A DNA stretch of 64,000 nucleotides from Sphingomonas sp. R647 (GTDB lineage Bacteria; Pseudomonadota; Alphaproteobacteria; Sphingomonadales; Sphingomonadaceae): contig NZ_JAIQXT010000002.1 of the NCBI RefSeq assembly GCF_020177055.1, forward strand, positions 124,001 through 188,000, in the 5' to 3' direction. This document shows positions 53,359 to 61,635 of the stretch, piece by piece. Numbering within the stretch: position 1 is the stretch's first letter; every line of letters starts with the position of its first letter. Made by a program: the position numbers and the translations under genes. The notes beneath the pieces were generated by a model that was not told the origin of the DNA, searched no databases, and worked only from the letters and a program-made list of their open reading frames with translations.

Positions 53359-54026
53359 TGCCCGCCTCCGCGCTGAAACGCGGACCAGCTCGATGCGTCA
53401 TGCGCCACGACGCGGAAGCGGTTGCTGGCATGGTTCAGCCCGCAAAACTCGGCGCACTGGCCCTCATAGATCCCAGGCCTGCCCGCCTCGATCCGCAGCA
53501 CGTTCACCTGTCCTGGAATGGCGTCCATTTTTCCCCCGAGCCGCGGCACCCAAAAACTGTGGATCACATCGGCGGACGCGATCCGCACGTCGATCGCCCG
53601 GCCGGCGGGGATGTGAAGGATATCGCGGGTCTCGATCACGCCTGCAGCGCCGGGCTGACGGAAGCTCCAATACCATTGGTGCCCGGTCGCCTCGACCGTC
53701 ACCACGTCGGGCGCGGGGCGGGCGAGGTGATGCTCACCCAGGATCAACGCATAGCCAAGCAGTACGGTCAGGACGACGGCCGGCATGGCGAGGCCGAGCC
53801 AGCCGATCCAAAGCGTTACGCCGCGCGCGCCGGTCGCGGTCCGACGGCGAAAGGCCAGCGCGAGCAGGCTCCAGGTGAACAGCGCCAGCACGGCTGCCCC
53901 CGCCGCCATGACCCACCAGAGGGTCGCGACATCGTCCGCGCCGGGTCCTGCCGTGTCCAGCGTCGACAGCGGTCCGGCGCATCCCCCTGCAATCAGGGCT
54001 GGCATCATTGCTGCGCTTCGGTGCAA
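53355..54026 (-). CDS. Cytochrome c oxidase subunit II
   Basis: About 223 residues from TTG at 54026 (reads MHRSAAMMPALIAGGC); ATG at 54008 is the alternative. LIAGGC is a lipobox, so a lipoprotein is likely. Two membrane helices (WWVMAAGAAVLALFTWSLLAL, VTLWIGWLGLAMPAVVLTVLLGY), then the CuA domain: EATGHQWYWSF, HSFWVPRLGGKMDAIPG, and the CuA site GQCAEFCGLNHASNRF with both Cys, the Glu carbonyl, His and a later ligand. The SCO and PCuAC proteins at 28 kb would suit metallation of this site. Its start lies 10 bases from the start of the divergent DUF2231 gene. Confidence 0.92.
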   Translation of the reverse strand: MHRSAAMMPALIAGGCAGPLSTLDTAGPGADDVATLWWVMAAGAAVLALFTWSLLALAFRRRTATGARGVTLWIGWLGLAMPAVVLTVLLGYALILGEHHLARPAPDVVTVEATGHQWYWSFRQPGAAGVIETRDILHIPAGRAIDVRIASADVIHSFWVPRLGGKMDAIPGQVNVLRIEAGRPGIYEGQCAEFCGLNHASNRFRVVAHDASSWSAFQRGGGQ

Positions 54027-54035
54027 GACCCGGGA

Positions 54036-54554
54036 ATGGATGACGAACCCAAAAACACGGGCGCGCTGGTCGATCCGATCTCGGCAGAACCCAGTTTTCA
54101 CCGAACCGAATCGCAGATTGCGATCGCCGGGCATCCGATCCATGCGATGCTGGTCGCGTTTCCGATCGCACTGACGATGTGCACGTTGGGCGCCGACGGG
54201 TTTTATTGGTGGACCGGCGACGTCTTCTGGGCGCGCGCGGCGCTGTGGGCGAGCGGCATGGCCTTCCTGTTCGGTCTGCTCGCGGGGCTGTCGGGCACCG
54301 TCGAACTGCTGCTCGTTCCGGGCATTCGCGCGCGCGCTGCGAGCTGGACGCATTTCGTGATCGCGGTGATGCTGCTGTCGATCCTCGGCGCGAACTGGGG
54401 CTACCGCCTGACGTCCGGCTATGAGCAGGCGGTGTTGCCCTGGGGCATCTTGCTGTCGGCCTTTGCAGCCGGGTTCACTGCGGTGACCGGATGGCATGGG
54501 GGCAAGCTGGTCTTCGACTATCACCTCGGCACCTCGTCGACCGGCAAGGGCTGA
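54036..54554 (+). CDS. DUF2231-family membrane protein
   Basis: 172 residues from ATG at 54036 (MDDEPKNTGALVDPISAEP). Four hydrophobic helices follow the family motif IAIAGHPIHAMLVAFPIALTM: AALWASGMAFLFGLLAGLSG, WTHFVIAVMLLSILGANW and VLPWGILLSAFAAGFTAVTGW. DUF2231 proteins are predicted cytochrome-linked membrane proteins of unknown role. It is the only plus-strand gene inside the oxidase/formate region and ends 34 bases inside the opposite CopD-like gene. Confidence 0.85.
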   Translation: MDDEPKNTGALVDPISAEPSFHRTESQIAIAGHPIHAMLVAFPIALTMCTLGADGFYWWTGDVFWARAALWASGMAFLFGLLAGLSGTVELLLVPGIRARAASWTHFVIAVMLLSILGANWGYRLTSGYEQAVLPWGILLSAFAAGFTAVTGWHGGKLVFDYHLGTSSTGKG

Positions 54555-55012
54555 TCCTGCGGTGCGCCAAGCCACGACGGCAGCAGTTCACCGTCGAGAA
54601 CCGGTTTCCCGAGCACCAGCACGAGAATGATGAGCATCGCCGCGAGCGCGGCGGCGAGAAACGGCCAGGCCCGTTTCGGGGTGTAGCCGCCACGGCTTTC
54701 CCCGATATTGACGGTGACATGCCCGATCCAGGCGTGGAGCAGGACCAGCGCCCCGACCAGCACCAGCTTGGCGAACATCCATGGCACGAACACGCCGCGC
54801 ATGAAGATCAGCGCTGTTCCCAGCGCGATGGCGATGACTGCGGCGGGCGTGACGACGCGGATATAGGCATGGTGCGTGAGCATCCGCAGGCGCGCATAGT
54901 CTTCCTGCTCGTCGCCCGCCTCGTGTTTGGCGAGCAGAAGCGGCAAGCCCACCAGCCCGGCACACCAGATCGACAAGGAAGCGATGTGCAACAGCTTGAC
55001 CGCAACGATCAT
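54521..55012 (-). CDS. CopD-like membrane protein
   Basis: 163 residues from ATG at 55012, overlapping ctaG by ATGA. Four hydrophobic helices with conserved His in VAVKLLHIASLSIWCAGLVGL and TVNIGESRGGYTPKRAWPF. Related to the CopD/YcnJ copper-resistance domain and to DUF2214-like membrane proteins that may carry heme or copper. Together with CtaG it looks like an assembly pair for the oxidase encoded next door on the same strand. Confidence 0.75.
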   Translation of the reverse strand: MIVAVKLLHIASLSIWCAGLVGLPLLLAKHEAGDEQEDYARLRMLTHHAYIRVVTPAAVIAIALGTALIFMRGVFVPWMFAKLVLVGALVLLHAWIGHVTVNIGESRGGYTPKRAWPFLAAALAAMLIILVLVLGKPVLDGELLPSWLGAPQDQPLPVDEVPR

Positions 55013-55704
55013 GCTGCGCTCGCCGCCTGCATCCAGGAGCGCCGCGCTAACATTGCCGTGAGTATGGCATAAGGAAAGACCCCCGGGACCCACATGATCA
55101 GTCCGGCAAGCTGCTGATCGGCAATCGGCCCGATACCCCAGGCCAATGTTGTGCCGGCGTGCGCCGCGTAAAGCGCGTCGGGGGCAAAGGTGAGCAATGC
55201 CCCCAACATCCCCATTTGCGCCATGGCGAAGATCGCCGCGAGCAGTGCCGGTACCGGTGGCGCCGCAAACACGTTGCGCCACATCCAGATCGCGCTCGCC
55301 ATCAGGCTGAACTGCATAAGCCAGTACATGGGCGTATTGGCCAGCGCCCGATCGTAGAATGTCGGGACGTGCCACAACCACAGCGTGATGGTCGCGACCA
55401 GCAGCGCCACCGCCAGCTGCCCGGAACGGCGGGCGGGAAAAGCAAGCGCGATCAGCGGCGCGGCGATGGCGACAAGCGCGATATGATGAACCGCCCGCGC
55501 GGAAAACAGAGCGACGCTCAGCGCACATAACGGCGACACGAAGGCAATCGCGAGCACCCCGACGCCGCCGAGCGCGAGACGTGGACGTTCCGAGCGCAGC
55601 GCGATCGCGGCGCAGATCGCAAGGCCGAGCAGCAGGACCGGATCAAGGTTCCAGCGCAGCAGCCAGTCGTGGGGCAGGGGGGGCTCCCCGCAATAACTGC
55701 TCAT
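55009..55704 (-). CDS. ctaG: Caa3-type cytochrome oxidase assembly factor CtaG
   Basis: 231 residues, seven hydrophobic helices, matching the Caa3_CtaG family: N-terminal WLLRWNLDPVLLLGLAICAA, SARAVHHIALVAIAAPLIAL, LWLWHVPTFYDRALANTPMYWLMQ and DQQLAGLIMWVPGVFPYAILT. It is needed for assembly or copper delivery of caa3-type oxidases in Bacillus and actinobacteria. It overlaps the formate/nitrite channel gene upstream and the CopD-like gene downstream by 4 bases each. Confidence 0.9.
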   Translation of the reverse strand: MSSYCGEPPLPHDWLLRWNLDPVLLLGLAICAAIALRSERPRLALGGVGVLAIAFVSPLCALSVALFSARAVHHIALVAIAAPLIALAFPARRSGQLAVALLVATITLWLWHVPTFYDRALANTPMYWLMQFSLMASAIWMWRNVFAAPPVPALLAAIFAMAQMGMLGALLTFAPDALYAAHAGTTLAWGIGPIADQQLAGLIMWVPGVFPYAILTAMLARRSWMQAASAA

Positions 55705-56498
55705 TTCGAACCACTTTGCCGGGCCAGCGCGTCATGGCCATAGGCAATGCCGATCGCGAGCGCGGCCCCGCCGACAATGTTGCCGAGCGTGCTGAACAAC
55801 AGATTGAGCGCACCCGACGCGAGGTCGGGGACTGGGGCGGGCGCGGCAAGCCAGCCGAGCGGCAGGATCGACATGTTCGCGATCGAATGCTCCAGCCCCG
55901 CCGCAACGAAGATCGTCACCGGCCCGAACACCGCCAGGATCTTGGCGGGTACGGTGCGCGCGGCCATCGACATCCACACCGCAAGGCAGACCAGAGTGTT
56001 CGCCAGAATTGCGGAGGAGAACACGGCGCCGGGTGTCTTGGCGAGCTTACCATCGGCCAGCGCGATGGCGGCCTCGCCAACACCATCGCCCAATCCGCCA
56101 CTGGCAGCGAACAGCAATGCAACCGCGACCGCACCGACCAGATTGCCCAGCCACACAATCGTCCAGGCGGACGCCAGCCGCCCGGCCGTCAGATCGCCGG
56201 TAACGCACGGGAGCAGCATCATCGTGTTGCCGGTGAACAGCTGCGCGCCGACGATCATCACCATCATCAGCCCGACCGAAAAGGCCGCGCCCGACAGCAG
56301 CCGCACTGCGCCGCCGTCACCCATATTCGCCTGCGCCACCAATGCCGCGACCGACCCGAAGGCGATGAAGGCGCCGGCCAGGATCGCCAGCACGAACATC
56401 CGCGCCCACGGCTGTTCAGCCTTGGCGACCAGCAGTTCAGGCGCCGCACCTGCGATCGCCTCGCCGCTGGGATCCTCCACTGTCGCCTCCTCCGTCAT
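55701..56498 (-). CDS. Formate/nitrite transporter (FNT family)
   Basis: 265-residue inner-membrane channel with six helices. The N-terminal cytoplasmic 35 residues precede the first helix. Family features: LFTGNTMMLLP (first half-helix), the central His in AAGLEHSIANMSILPLG, and AVWMSMAARTVPAKILAVFGPV. It carries formate or nitrite. Because fdhF/ydeP-like oxidoreductase is immediately upstream with a TGATG junction, formate is the likely substrate. ctaG overlaps its end. Confidence 0.92.
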   Translation of the reverse strand: MTEEATVEDPSGEAIAGAAPELLVAKAEQPWARMFVLAILAGAFIAFGSVAALVAQANMGDGGAVRLLSGAAFSVGLMMVMIVGAQLFTGNTMMLLPCVTGDLTAGRLASAWTIVWLGNLVGAVAVALLFAASGGLGDGVGEAAIALADGKLAKTPGAVFSSAILANTLVCLAVWMSMAARTVPAKILAVFGPVTIFVAAGLEHSIANMSILPLGWLAAPAPVPDLASGALNLLFSTLGNIVGGAALAIGIAYGHDALARQSGSK

Positions 56499-58765
56499 CA
56501 GTTGGCCTCGATACGGACCGGAACGGCCTTGCTCGCAGGGGTTTTGGAATTGCGATCATGGTGCTGGATCGGGATCAGCGGGTTGAGCTCGGGATAGTAG
56601 CCGACGATGGTGCCGTCGGGCAGATCGAAGGGCACGATTTCGAGGCGCTCGATCCGGCGGACATGTCCATCCTCCGCATCGCCGACCAGCGTGATGCGCT
56701 GGCCTGCGGACAGCCCTGCGCGCGCCATATCGTTGGGGTTGATCAGCACGACGTCGCGCTTGCCCTCAATCCCGCGCAGCCGGTCGCTATAGCCATAGAT
56801 GGTCGTGTTGAACTGATCGTTCGAGCGGACCGTAACCAGGCGGTAGCGGCCCTCGGCATCGGCGACGTCGGTGGCCGACAGCATCTCGGGCGCGGTAAAC
56901 TCGGCCTTGCCGCTCTCGGTCTTCCAGATCCGCTCGCGCGCGCTGTTGCCGCGATAAAAGCCGCCGGGCTCGAACATCCGCGCATTCATGTCGTGGAACT
57001 GCGCGTGATAGGTTTCCGCGATCAGATCGCGGACGAGGCCGTAATCCCCGGTCCATTCCTCCCAGCGCACCTTTGGGTTGGCGGGCAGGGTGGCCATGGC
57101 AATGCCGGCGACGATGGCCAGCTCCGATTTAAGGTGTTCGCTGGCGGGCTTGCGGTGGCCGAGCGAGCCGTGGATGTGGCTGAAACTGTCCTCGATCGTC
57201 ACTGTCTGCGGACCGCCGGCCTGCAGATCTTCCTCGCTGCGACCGAGGCAGGGCAGAAGATAGGCGGTCTTGCCGTTGAACAGGTGATTACGGTTGAGCT
57301 TGGTGGCGATCTGCACCGTCAGGCGCATGCGCTCCCATGCCGGTTCGACCCGCCCCTGATCGGGGATCGCGCGCAGGAAATTGCCACCAAGTCCGATGAA
57401 CGCCTGCACGCTGTTGTCCAGAATGCCTTCGCATACATCCACCGTGGTCATCCCAGTATCGCGCGGCGGCTCAAAGCCGAACTGCTCGGCGAACTTGTCG
57501 AGCGGCACCAGTTCGGGCTTCTCCGACATACCGACGGTACGCTGGCCCTGAACGTTGGAATGGCCGCGTACCGGGCAAATCCCGGCGCCGGGGCGACCGA
57601 TATGTCCGCGCATCAGCAGCAGGTTCAGCAGCATCGCGATATTCTCGAAGCCATGGACGTGCTGGGTCAGGCCCATGCCGTAGACCCCGATGACGCGCTC
57701 GGCCTCGACATAGACTTTGCCGGCGGCCTCGATGTCGGTGCGGCTTAACCCCGATTCCTGCTCGATCCGCTCCCAGCTGGTCGCATCCGCCGTGGCGCGG
57801 AATCCATCGAAGCCGGTGCAATGCTCGGCAATGAAGGCCCGATCGAGCAGTGTGCCGCCGCGCCGCTCGTCCTCGGCGAGCACGAATTTGCACAGGCCCA
57901 TGATCGCGGCGATGTCACCGCCCGCCCGCACCTGCAGATATTGACAGCTGATCGGCGTTCCCTTGCGCGTGATCATCTGGGCCGGGTTCTGCGGACTGAT
58001 GAACTCGATCAGGCCCTTCTCGCGGATCGGGTTGAAGGTGACGATCTTGCAGCCGCGCTCCACCGCCTTTTGCAGCGGGTGCAGGAAGCGTGGGCTGTTG
58101 GTGCCGGTATTCTGGCCGAAGAAGAAGATCGCGTCGCATTCTTCGAAATCGTCGAGTGTGCAGGTGCCAACCGGCGAGCCGATCAGCTTGTTCAGCGTGA
58201 CCGACGTGGTCTCGTGACACATGTTCGAGCTGTCGGGCAGGTTGTTGTGCCCGTAGAGCCGCGCGAACAGCGCATAGAGATAGGTGGTCTCAAGGCTGGC
58301 GCGGCCCGAGGCGTAGAAGATCGCCGACTTCGGATCGATCGCCTTGAGCTCCCCGCCGATCGCGGTGAACGCCTCGTCCCAGCTACACTCGACATAATGA
58401 TCGCTCGCGGCGTCGTAGCGCATCGGATGCGTCAGCCGGCCCTCATGCTCAAGATCGTGATCGCTCCAGCTCCGCAATTCGGAGACGGTGTGTTTGGCGA
58501 AAAACTCTGGCGTGCAACGATGCGACGTCAGCTCCCACATCGTCGCCTTCGCGCCATTCTCGCAGAACTCGAACGCATGCGGGTGCTTGGGTTTGCCCCA
58601 CGCGCAGCTGGTGCACATGAAACCGCCGGTCTTGTTCTGACTCAGCAAGGTGCCGAGCACCCCCGGCGTCGGCATCTCGCTCAGCGCCGTCAGGCCCATG
58701 CCGCGCAGCGAGCCCCAGCCTCCCGTCGCGCTCTTATACTCGACTGTTTTAGGCTGGTCGGTCAT
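56498..58765 (-). CDS. FdhF/YdeP-type molybdopterin oxidoreductase (formate dehydrogenase-like)
   Basis: 755 residues from ATG at 58765 (MTDQPKTVEYKSATGGWGSL); an extension to 58825 has no ribosome site. N-terminal iron-sulfur type cysteines in MCTSCAWGKPKHPHAFEFC, the molybdopterin-binding MGD domains (SAIFYASGRASLETTYLYAL, DAIFFFGQNTGTNSPRF, GVYGMGLTQHVHGFEN, RGHIGRPGAGICPVRGHSNVQGQRT), and Cys in SSNMCHETTS at the position of the active-site Cys/Sec. A C-terminal MopB domain ends the protein. Members oxidise formate or reduce related substrates; the FNT channel and fdhD/moeA/mobA nearby favour formate. It heads the fdhF-fnt-ctaG-copD operon. Confidence 0.9.
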   Translation of the reverse strand: MTDQPKTVEYKSATGGWGSLRGMGLTALSEMPTPGVLGTLLSQNKTGGFMCTSCAWGKPKHPHAFEFCENGAKATMWELTSHRCTPEFFAKHTVSELRSWSDHDLEHEGRLTHPMRYDAASDHYVECSWDEAFTAIGGELKAIDPKSAIFYASGRASLETTYLYALFARLYGHNNLPDSSNMCHETTSVTLNKLIGSPVGTCTLDDFEECDAIFFFGQNTGTNSPRFLHPLQKAVERGCKIVTFNPIREKGLIEFISPQNPAQMITRKGTPISCQYLQVRAGGDIAAIMGLCKFVLAEDERRGGTLLDRAFIAEHCTGFDGFRATADATSWERIEQESGLSRTDIEAAGKVYVEAERVIGVYGMGLTQHVHGFENIAMLLNLLLMRGHIGRPGAGICPVRGHSNVQGQRTVGMSEKPELVPLDKFAEQFGFEPPRDTGMTTVDVCEGILDNSVQAFIGLGGNFLRAIPDQGRVEPAWERMRLTVQIATKLNRNHLFNGKTAYLLPCLGRSEEDLQAGGPQTVTIEDSFSHIHGSLGHRKPASEHLKSELAIVAGIAMATLPANPKVRWEEWTGDYGLVRDLIAETYHAQFHDMNARMFEPGGFYRGNSARERIWKTESGKAEFTAPEMLSATDVADAEGRYRLVTVRSNDQFNTTIYGYSDRLRGIEGKRDVVLINPNDMARAGLSAGQRITLVGDAEDGHVRRIERLEIVPFDLPDGTIVGYYPELNPLIPIQHHDRNSKTPASKAVPVRIEAN

Positions 58766-58920
58766 GGCCTGCTCCGCTGTACTGGCTTTAAGGGTAAATA
58801 ACCCGCTGCGGTTCGGTTCCGCCACGGTGCAAGAATTGACAAGGGAAGACGATCCGACCCTAGCCAGTTCGGCTGCGTGAACAAACCGGTTGGCGTTCCG
58901 TTTGCTACCAGGGACATGGT
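58766..58920. promoter_or_regulatory. Divergent promoter region fdhF / fdhD
   Basis: This 155-base gap must supply promoters for the leftward formate operon and the rightward fdhD-moeA-mobA operon. TTGACA at 58836-58841 is a good rightward -35 sequence with CTAGCC about 18 bases on; the -10 is weak. ATTTACCCTTAAAGCC (read on the minus strand at 58799-58784) is an AT-richer stretch suitable for a leftward promoter. Confidence 0.35.
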
Positions 58921-59772
58921 TTGTCTAAGGGAGGCGCCCAATGGCCGTTCAATTCATCGATAGCCGATCGGCGACCCGCGCTGACTGACGCCCTGTCCGA
59001 GCGCGCGCGATTGCCGTTCGATCGTGTGCGATCGGGTGGCGAGGCGATGGCGATTGAGCGTGCGATCGCCAGCGAGACACCCATCGCCATCGAGTTCAAC
59101 GGCATTGGCTATGCGGTGTTGATGGCGACGCCCGCCGATCTGGCCGACCTCGCTTATGGCTTTGCATTGTGCGAGCGGTTGATTGATCGTGCCGCTCACG
59201 TGCTGGATGTCGATACGCATCCTGCCGAGAACGGGATCCTGCTTCGCGTGACCCTGGCGCAACCCGTCGCGGATCGCGTGGTCGAACGGGTTCGGCACCG
59301 CATTTCGGAATCGTCATGCGGGCTGTGCGGCATCGAAAATCTTGAACAGGCGCTGCGACCGATCCCGCGCGTGTCGGCGATCTGGCAGGGTGACGACGCC
59401 GCAATCTTTCGTGCGTTCGCGGCGCTGGAGGATCACCAGCCGCTCAATCGTGAGACGCGGGCGGTACACGGCGCTGCGGCCTGTTCGGCACGGGGCGAGC
59501 CATTGTTGGTGCGCGAGGATGTCGGGCGGCACAATGCCTTCGACAAACTGATCGGCGCGATGCTTCGTGCCGGAAGCGGCTGGGACGGGGGTTTTGCGCT
59601 GCTGACTTCGCGTTGTTCGTATGAACTGGTCGAGAAGGCGGTGCTTTCGGGGTGCCCGCTGCTCGCGACGATCTCGGCACCGACCACGCTGGCGATGCAG
59701 CGTGCCGAGGCGGCGGGTCTGCCGTTGCGCGTACTGGTTCGGAGCGACGCTTTGCTGGCCCCGATTAAATGA
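58921..59772 (+). CDS. fdhD: Formate dehydrogenase sulfurtransferase FdhD
   Basis: 283 residues if begun at TTG 58921, which has AGGGA 6 bases upstream. The family blocks are all present: AIERAIASETPIAIEFNGIGY, MATPADLADLAYGFALCE, the sulfur-transfer CXXC in SESSCGLCGIEN, VREDVGRHNAFDKLIG, LLTSRCSYELVEKA and ATISAPTTLAM. FdhD passes sulfur from a cysteine desulfurase to the molybdenum cofactor of formate dehydrogenase. A short ATG frame at 58941-58988 with a much better ribosome site lies over its 5' end in another frame, so either the start is TTG or there is a frame problem. moeA overlaps the stop by ATGA. Confidence 0.9.
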   Translation: MSKGGAQWPFNSSIADRRPALTDALSERARLPFDRVRSGGEAMAIERAIASETPIAIEFNGIGYAVLMATPADLADLAYGFALCERLIDRAAHVLDVDTHPAENGILLRVTLAQPVADRVVERVRHRISESSCGLCGIENLEQALRPIPRVSAIWQGDDAAIFRAFAALEDHQPLNRETRAVHGAAACSARGEPLLVREDVGRHNAFDKLIGAMLRAGSGWDGGFALLTSRCSYELVEKAVLSGCPLLATISAPTTLAMQRAEAAGLPLRVLVRSDALLAPIK

Positions 59773-61001
59773 CTTCCGACGCCGAACCAGGGCTTCCGGC
59801 GGCCGCCGAGATGACGTTTGATGCGGCATTGGAGGTGCTGGCATCGCACGCCGTCCCGCTGGGGCAGGAAATGATCGCGTTGGCCAAGGCGGGTCGGCGC
59901 ATGTTGGCGGCACCGGTGTATGCTGCGATCGATGCTCCACGCGCCGATAATGCGGCGATGGATGGCTTTGCGCTGCGCGTATCGGACGTGGAAGCGGGGC
60001 GCACCCATTTTCGTCTCGTCGGTACCAGCTTTCCGGCCGCGCCGTTCGGGCGCAGCATTGCGATGGGCGAAGCAGTCCGCATCACCACCGGCGCGCCGAT
60101 GCCGGAGGGTGCGACCTGTGTGGTGATGAGCGAGGATGCGACCGAGGCGCAGGACATTCTGACGCTCGCCGGACCGCTATCGCAGAACCGCAACGTGCGG
60201 CGGCGCGCATCCGATTTCGCCAGCGGCGAACCGATCCTCAGCGCTGGCCGCATCCTCGACCCGCGCGCGCTGCTGGCCGCCGGGGCTGCCGACGCCGGTA
60301 TGGTCACAGTGTGGAAACGGCCGCGCGTGTCGCTTCTCGCAGCCGGCGACGAGCTTGTCGCGCCGGGCACCGCTGCGGACGCCGACTCGCCCTATGCGAT
60401 CCCCGACAGCCTGTCAGAGGCGGTCCTGCTGCTATGCCATCAATGGGCCGCCAAGCCGGTCGAGCACAGGCGTGCCCCCGACGATGTCGAAACGATCGCC
60501 CGCGAAGCCGCCAGCCTTCTGGCCGATTGCGACGTCCTGGTCCTGGTTGGCGGTGCCTCACGCGGGCGTCGCGATTTTGCCCGGGCGGCGCTGGAGCCGC
60601 TCGGCCTCGAGCTTCAGTTCGCAAAGCTTGCGATCAAGCCGGGAAAGCCGGTCTGGTACGGGCGCGTCGGCGAGCGACACGTCATCGGCTTGCCCGGCAA
60701 TCCGACCGCAGCAATGACCGTGGCCCGGTTGCTGCTGGTCCCCCTGCTGACCGGACTTGGCGGTCGCGGAACGGATGCCGGGCTTGCGTGGAGCGATCAG
60801 CCGCTGGCGGCCGCCGCGCCGCCCGGCACCGGACGGGAGCGTTTTCTGTGTGGAGCGACCGACGGGGGTGCCGTGCGGATTCTCGAGCGCCAATCCGCCG
60901 GGTCGCAGGCTCTGCTCGCTCGCGCGGATCGCCTGGTGCGGCTACCCGGATCAGGACCCGCTCTGCCGGTCGGCACGCTTGTTCCGACACTGAGGTTTTA
61001 A
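59769..61001 (+). CDS. moeA: Molybdopterin molybdenumtransferase
   Basis: 410 residues, complete MoeA. N-terminal MoeA domains with APRADNAAMDGFALR, RITTGAPMPEGATCVVMSED and the central MPT-binding MoaB/Mog-like domain RVSLLAAGDELV... with LVLVGGASRGRRDFARAAL, LAIKPGKPVWYGRVG and VIGLPGNPTAAM. The C-terminal beta-barrel domain follows from ARLLLVPLLTGLGG. It inserts molybdate into adenylylated molybdopterin. ATGA overlap with fdhD shows co-translation; mobA follows within four bases. Confidence 0.95.
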   Translation: MTSDAEPGLPAAAEMTFDAALEVLASHAVPLGQEMIALAKAGRRMLAAPVYAAIDAPRADNAAMDGFALRVSDVEAGRTHFRLVGTSFPAAPFGRSIAMGEAVRITTGAPMPEGATCVVMSEDATEAQDILTLAGPLSQNRNVRRRASDFASGEPILSAGRILDPRALLAAGAADAGMVTVWKRPRVSLLAAGDELVAPGTAADADSPYAIPDSLSEAVLLLCHQWAAKPVEHRRAPDDVETIAREAASLLADCDVLVLVGGASRGRRDFARAALEPLGLELQFAKLAIKPGKPVWYGRVGERHVIGLPGNPTAAMTVARLLLVPLLTGLGGRGTDAGLAWSDQPLAAAAPPGTGRERFLCGATDGGAVRILERQSAGSQALLARADRLVRLPGSGPALPVGTLVPTLRF

Positions 61002-61004
61002 GAG

Positions 61005-61550
61005 GTGGTGGACTCCATTCTCGGCGCCATCCTCGCAGGAGGCAAATCGCGCCGATTCGGAAGCGACAAGGCGCTGGCGACGATCGACGGCATCAAGCTG
61101 ATCGATCACGTCGTCGCTGCCCTGACGCCGCAGGTCGATGCGCTGATCGTGTGCGGCCGATCGTGGCGCGATCTCAGGAGTCTCCCTGATCGACCTGACC
61201 CGGGATTGGGGCCACTGGCTGGCCTGAATGCGGCGCTCCACTATGCGCTGGTCCATGGGCATGACGGTGTTCTGAGCGCGCCGGTCGACATATTTCCTCT
61301 GCCGCTTGATCTGCGCGCGCGCCTCGCAGGTGGGTCGCCGCGGACGCTTTTGCGGCAACATGCCATCGGCTATTGGCCGACCGCACTGGCGCCTCTGCTC
61401 GACCGGTATCTGGCCTCGGGTGAGCGCTCAATCCGTGGGTGGATCACATCGAGCGGCGCTGAGGCTGAAGATGATTCCGCGCTCGACCTGCATAACATCA
61501 ACTCTGTCAGTGACCTGAAACCGCATTGGACGTCGGTCAAAACTCCATGA
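61005..61550 (+). CDS. mobA: Molybdenum cofactor guanylyltransferase
   Basis: 181 residues from GTG at 61005 or 61008. MobA marks: GAILAGGKSRRFGSDKALATIDG (GTP-binding loop and Lys) at the N-terminus, PDPGLGPLAGLNAALHYAL and SAPVDIFPLPLDL, then a C-terminal LDLHNINSVSDL. It joins GMP to molybdopterin, making the MGD form needed by the FdhF/YdeP-like enzyme across the divergent promoter. At 181 residues it is slightly shorter than E. coli MobA, without missing motifs. Confidence 0.93.
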   Translation: MVDSILGAILAGGKSRRFGSDKALATIDGIKLIDHVVAALTPQVDALIVCGRSWRDLRSLPDRPDPGLGPLAGLNAALHYALVHGHDGVLSAPVDIFPLPLDLRARLAGGSPRTLLRQHAIGYWPTALAPLLDRYLASGERSIRGWITSSGAEAEDDSALDLHNINSVSDLKPHWTSVKTP

Positions 61551-61635
61551 TCGTTAACTGAGCGCAAATCCGAGCCTCTACGCATCGCTCTGGCGATCTC
61601 TTCAAGAATGATCCGGCGGATCAGCAGCGCGCGTC

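Noticed and set aside
51691..53376. 561-codon open frame antisense to the oxidase I-III fusion
   Set aside because: The sequence is compositionally abnormal (Arg, His, Gln, Asp repeats without hydrophobic core), a mirror of the many helices of the oxidase gene.
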